A stretch of 64,000 nt of DNA from an uncultured Pseudomonadales bacterium. Its GTDB lineage: Bacteria; Pseudomonadota; Gammaproteobacteria; Pseudomonadales; Pseudohongiellaceae. The notes beneath the pieces were generated by a model, which ran no database searches, was not told the origin of the DNA, and worked only from the letters and a program-made list of their open reading frames with translations. Below are positions 59,683 to 64,000 of the stretch, piece after piece. The stretch lies in assembly GCA_949430125.1 (NCBI GenBank), contig CASQMQ010000050.1:1-64000 (forward strand), in the 5' to 3' direction. Position numbers and translations under genes: made by a program. Position 1 is the first letter of the stretch. Each line of letters opens with the position of its first letter.

Positions 59683-61468
59683 ATGTTTGATCATACTCCG
59701 CGAATAAAATGCTATAAGTATCTCGTCTGTTTCGCTCTATTTCTTTCCCTGCCGCCCAATTCTCTAGCGCAAGACGACTTTGTGCCAGTAACCGACGCGA
59801 TGTTACAAAATCCTGCAGATAGCGATTGGTTAATGTGGCGCCGCACCCTAGATAGTTGGGGCTACAGCCCGCTGGATCAAATAGATCGCAGCAACGTAGA
59901 TCAATTACGCATGGTGTGGACTCGCGATTTAGAGATCGGAACCGGCGAAATAACACCCTTGGCCTATAACGGTATTTTGTATATACCTCAGGCTAACGAT
60001 GTTATTCAGGCGATAGATGCCGAGTCCGGCGATTTCATCTGGGAATATCGCCGTGATATTCCAGACGATCTCTATGAGATGGTTGGAGGCAATGCCCGTA
60101 ATAACCGTAATCTAGCGATTTACGAAAACCTCATTATTAATACCAGCGATGACAATTTTGTTTTCGCTCTGGATGCCCTCACCGGTGAAATGGTTTGGGA
60201 AACGAAAATTTTTGACTATAAAGTCAACTCTGCTACGCACAGTTCCGGGCCCATCATCGCCGACGGTAGAGTCATTTCCGGTCGTAGCTGCCGGCCATGG
60301 GGTGGCCCCAACGCTTGCGTCATTACGGCACACGATGCCAGCACCGGTGCAGAGTTATGGCGACGCCGATTAATACCGGCGCCAGGCGAACCGGGCGACG
60401 AAACTTGGGGAGATGTGCCTTTCGATCAGCGGCAGCATGTTGGCTCGTGGATGGTGCCCAGCTACGACCCCGAGCTTAAGCTCATCATTCTTGGTACTTC
60501 TGTCACCTCTCCGGCACCGAAGTTTTATCTCGGTGGTGTGGACAACAAGCATCTTTATCACAATTCTACTATGGCCTTGGAAGTAGATACCGGAGAGATG
60601 CGCTGGTACTACCAGCACTTGAATGATCACTGGGATTTAGATCACCCCTTCGAAAGGTTATTAGTTGAAACCCGAGTGGCACCCGACCCTGATGCGGTGA
60701 CGTGGATAAATCCAGACCTTGAGTTCGGTGAAGTCCGCAAAGTTATTACTGGCATTCCGGGCAAGACCGGTGTCGTCTACACGCTGGATCGAGCTACCGG
60801 TGAATTTCTCTGGGCGACCCCTACTGTGCAACAAAACGTTATTCAAGATATTGATGGTGCAACCGGCGCCGTCACTGAAAACCCCGAAGTGAGTATTCCG
60901 TGAATCGGAACAAGTGGTTTTCGTTTGCCCGACGTGGACCGGTGGCAAAGATTGGGAAGCGGGGGCATATAGCCCACTGACCAATACCATGTATTACCCA
61001 CTTCGAAATACCTGCGCAAATATGATGGCCACTGCAAACTTCGAAAGTGAGACTGCCCAAGCGTTAACTGCGGGTGGCCAAGGCGGCTTGGCCATCTATT
61101 CATTGGCGGCTCGCCATCAGCTAACTCCGGGCACAGAGAACCTTGGAACAGTCCGTGCCATCTCGGCGGAGACAGGCAAGACCGAATGGCTCTATGAACA
61201 ACGCGCTGGCACCATGTCGCTGGCCGCCACAGGCGGTGGACTTATCTTCGGTGGCGATTCCAATGGCCGCTTTCGCGCCCATGACCATGACACTGGTGAG
61301 ATCCTGTGGGAAGTTAATCTTGGCTCTTCTGTTAGTGGCTATCCGATTACCTTCGCCGTCGATGGGAAACAATATGTCGCGGTTAATACTGGCAGTGGAC
61401 AAGTAAACCTGACGCCGGAGTTACGTCCGAGTCGCGGTACTAATGTTTATGTGTTTGCTCTGCCATAA
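59683..61468 (+). pseudogene. PQQ-dependent dehydrogenase, one frame break near 60900
   Basis: Signal peptide; WLMWRRTLDSWGYSPLDQIDRSNVDQLRMVWTRDLEIGTGE in frame 1; VVFVCPTWTGGKDWEAGAYSPLTNTMYYPLRNTCANMM and IFGGDSNGRFRAHDHDTGEILWEVNLGSSVSGYPITFAVDGKQYVAV in frame 2. Confidence 0.9.
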
Positions 61469-61626
61469 TGACTGAAGCGATTCAGGGACATATCTCATGT
61501 ATGTAACTCACTCGAGTTTGCCTACGTGTGGTTCGTTCCAGTATTCTTTTCCGTACAAATAGGGGAATAGAATGAAGCAAATAATACCGAAATTACTCGC
61601 TGGATTCATCGTGCTGTCATTCTCTT

Positions 61627-63390
61627 GTGCGAGCAAGCTTTGCCCAGCAAGATGAAGAAGCCGAGGCAGAGGAAAATTCTGGCGGAATTCTCGAACGCTA
61701 TGGCAGTAATGCAGCGAGTTCATTAGAGTCCGCTACGGCTGACGCTAATTCTATTCCCTTACTTCGTGACTATTCTTCCGTCACCGATGAAGTCTTACAG
61801 AATCCGCCAGATTCGGATTGGGTAACCTGGCGCCGCACTTACGATAATCTCGGTTTTTCTAATCTCGATCAAATCAACCAACAAAGCGTTGCTGATCTTC
61901 AGTTAGCCTGGACTCAAGAAGTGACGGCGGGTAATAACATGCCGACGCCTTTAGTCCATGACGGGATCATGTTTCTCTATAGTGCGGGCGATGTTGTACT
62001 GGCATTGGACGCTACCAATGGTGAGCTGCTTTGGCGCTACACTCATGACGGAGAAACAGTGACCAGCCATAAGTTTGGAATTGCACTGTATGAAGATAAA
62101 GTCTTGGTGCCTACTTCAGATTTGCATATGGTGGCACTTAACGCTCGAACAGGCGAAGTCATTTGGGACCATGCCGTAGATACTGGCGAGGTCACCGATT
62201 ATGCGCTGAGAAGTGCGCCAACTATCGCAGGTGGGCAGGTCATTCAAGGGGTGGCAGCTTCTTTTGTTCCCGGTGGTGGTTTTATCTTTGCCATCGATTT
62301 GGAGACTGGAACTGAGACCTGGCGTTTTAATACTTTGGCTAGGCCGGGCGAACCCGGTGGAAACACCTGGAATAATATACCTCTTGAGGAACGTCAGGGT
62401 GGATCGGTCTGGAACACAGGTGCCTATGATGCCGAGTTGGACCTTGTCTTCTACGGTGTATCGCCTACTTACAATACCGGTCCCTTGCTTTATTCCCTGG
62501 GTGTAGGCGGTGTAAACAATGATGCGCTCTATACCAACACAACTTTAGCGCTACGGCCTGCTACCGGTGAACTTGTTTGGCATTACCAGCATGTAGCCAA
62601 CGATCAGTTCGACTTGGACTGGGCTTTTGAGCGCTCCATTGTCGAGTTGGAAGTCGATGGTGAAATGAAAAAGGTAATCGTTACCGCAGGCAAACCTGCA
62701 CTGTTCGATGCCTTAGATGCAGCAACCGGTGAGTATCTATTTTCAGTCGATTCTGGCCTACAAAATCTTTTTAGCGCGATAAATCCTGTTACTGGAGAAA
62801 AAATTCCCAACCCCAATGTCTTCCCCGATGCGGAAGAAGTTCGAACGGTCTGTCCTTACTATCAAGGTGGACGCAACTGGCACGCTTCCTCTATTAACAA
62901 TGATACTGGTTTCCTGTTCGTGCCTATATTCGAAGTCTGTATGGACACGCTGCTCGACGATACCGGCACCTTACTCTCATCAGGATTACGTGCAGATACC
63001 AGGCCGGTACCAAACACCGATGGCAACTACGGTCGCTTACAGGCTATTAATCTCAAAACCAGAGAATTGGCATGGCAATACCGGCAGGAAGTCGTGCCGG
63101 CATCTGCGAGTTTGGCCACCGCTGGAGGGCTAGTGTTCCTAGGGTATCTCGATAATACCTTTAAGGCATTTGATCAACAATCTGGCGAAATCTTATGGGA
63201 GACTACGCTTGGTTCTATTCCTGCTGCGTTTCCCATTACTTACAGTGTGGATGGAAAACAATATGTTGCGGTTGTTGCGGGGCAGCTCAATATTCACACG
63301 GGTGTTTGGTTAGGGTTACAGAACCGGTTTTCTGGTTTTGTGCCAGCTAGTCAGGATCCGGCCGCGCTGTGGGTGTTCGCTCTGGATTAG
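61627..63390 (+). CDS. PQQ-dependent dehydrogenase; signal peptide encoded from ATG 61572 in another frame
   Basis: WVTWRRTYDNLGFSNLDQINQQSVADLQLAWTQEV, VCPYYQGGRNWHASSINNDTGFLFVPIFEVCMD, LWETTLGSIPAAFPITYSVDGKQYVAVV; MKQIIPKLLAGFIVLSFS at 61572. Confidence 0.92.
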   Translation: MRASFAQQDEEAEAEENSGGILERYGSNAASSLESATADANSIPLLRDYSSVTDEVLQNPPDSDWVTWRRTYDNLGFSNLDQINQQSVADLQLAWTQEVTAGNNMPTPLVHDGIMFLYSAGDVVLALDATNGELLWRYTHDGETVTSHKFGIALYEDKVLVPTSDLHMVALNARTGEVIWDHAVDTGEVTDYALRSAPTIAGGQVIQGVAASFVPGGGFIFAIDLETGTETWRFNTLARPGEPGGNTWNNIPLEERQGGSVWNTGAYDAELDLVFYGVSPTYNTGPLLYSLGVGGVNNDALYTNTTLALRPATGELVWHYQHVANDQFDLDWAFERSIVELEVDGEMKKVIVTAGKPALFDALDAATGEYLFSVDSGLQNLFSAINPVTGEKIPNPNVFPDAEEVRTVCPYYQGGRNWHASSINNDTGFLFVPIFEVCMDTLLDDTGTLLSSGLRADTRPVPNTDGNYGRLQAINLKTRELAWQYRQEVVPASASLATAGGLVFLGYLDNTFKAFDQQSGEILWETTLGSIPAAFPITYSVDGKQYVAVVAGQLNIHTGVWLGLQNRFSGFVPASQDPAALWVFALD

Positions 63391-63641
63391 AGAAAGAAGC
63401 TAAGGGCACATTTAAGTTATTCACTTATTGGTGTCCTTTGGTTCCATTTACCACTGACTTAATTTCTGAATAGGATAGTCTAAGGGCTTGCAGCTGTAGT
63501 TGCTCAATTGGCTCGCCGCTTTCAAGCAACGCACGTTCATCTGGATGAATACTCAACAGGGCAGTTCCATAGTCACCGTCTCTAGGTGTCTCTATTAGCT
63601 TCTGATTCACTGGATATTTACTCTGACCCCTTCGCTTCCTC

Positions 63642-64000
63642 TCAATCTGATTCTCGATCCCAAAGCTTTTGCGTCATTACGCCTGTAGCACTCTCGATGA
63701 CCTCCATGGCATCTAGAATTAGATCTTCTCGCCATTTCTGACCAATCAGCTGTATTCCCGATGGCAGGCCGTCCACCAGATCCACCGGCACAACGCCCGC
63801 AGGCATGCCCAGATAATTCACGCCGTAACTGTAAATGGAGGAATCAAAAAGGTCTTTAACTCCTTCGAAGGTTTCATCAAAGTCACTGGGATAGCCTGGC
63901 CGCATTAAGAAAGGCGTCAATATCAGTGGATAGTCTGCCAATAAAAGATTCCATTCGCGTACCATGCGAGTACGTTCAGCAATACCGAATAGATAACCTT
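63642..64000 (-). CDS. amidase C-terminal region, 5' end beyond the window
   Basis: Reverse-strand frame open to 64000: GYLFGIAERTRMVREWNLLLADYPLILTPFLM..YLGMPAGVVPVDLVDGLPSGIQLIGQKWREDLILDAMEVIE. Confidence 0.82.
   Translation of the reverse strand, partial: GYLFGIAERTRMVREWNLLLADYPLILTPFLMRPGYPSDFDETFEGVKDLFDSSIYSYGVNYLGMPAGVVPVDLVDGLPSGIQLIGQKWREDLILDAMEVIESATGVMTQKLWDRESD

Noticed and set aside
1-64000. CRISPR arrays, rRNA and tRNA genes, transposases, phage or conjugation genes
   Set aside because: No regularly spaced repeats, cloverleaf-like sequences, or recognisable proteins of these kinds were found by reading.

Overview
The window is about 64 kb of a chromosome that looks gammaproteobacterial, judged from gene content and neighbourhoods such as ribA/dxs/ispA/xseB. 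I see no rRNA, tRNA, CRISPR array, transposase or phage genes. Left to right it holds: (1) a housekeeping block with ribA, a phosphoglycerate-mutase-type phosphatase, a BtuF-like B12-binding protein, cobO/btuR, dxs, ispA and xseB; (2) a lipid/membrane block with MAPEG, acyl-CoA ligase, VTT/DedA and a PmtA-like methyltransferase; (3) peroxiredoxin, a PQQ dehydrogenase, a Tat-exported DapA-like protein, an ECF sigma/ChrR pair, a large TonB-dependent receptor and an UrcA protein; (4) BKACE and a Co-type nitrile hydratase (alpha, beta, activator); (5) a second PQQ dehydrogenase with cytochrome c, a sterol-desaturase-type hydroxylase, a cyclase, an FMN-binding protein, TerB, a CaiB/BaiF CoA-transferase, SapC and a porin; (6) a compact set of eight genes at 36.9-44.0 kb: a second GTP cyclohydrolase II, a RibD-type reductase, a zinc/MDR dehydrogenase, a divergent PTPS/QueD homologue, an LPG-synthase/UPF0104-type membrane protein, a CDP-alcohol phosphatidyltransferase, a GT4 glycosyltransferase and a SAM methyltransferase. 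It looks like an uncharacterised pathway for a pterin- or pyrimidine-derived, possibly lipid-linked and glycosylated product, and is my main candidate for an undescribed system; (7) a PaoABC-like molybdenum hydroxylase, an APC permease, a dienelactone hydrolase, a PBP4-type carboxypeptidase and two tandem PQQ dehydrogenases. At least a dozen conserved genes carry single-base frame breaks, several at homopolymers, which suggests residual assembly indels as well as some genuine gene relics (OsmC tail, permease fragment, MmcQ with an internal stop). All calls come from reading motifs by eye; no database search was run.
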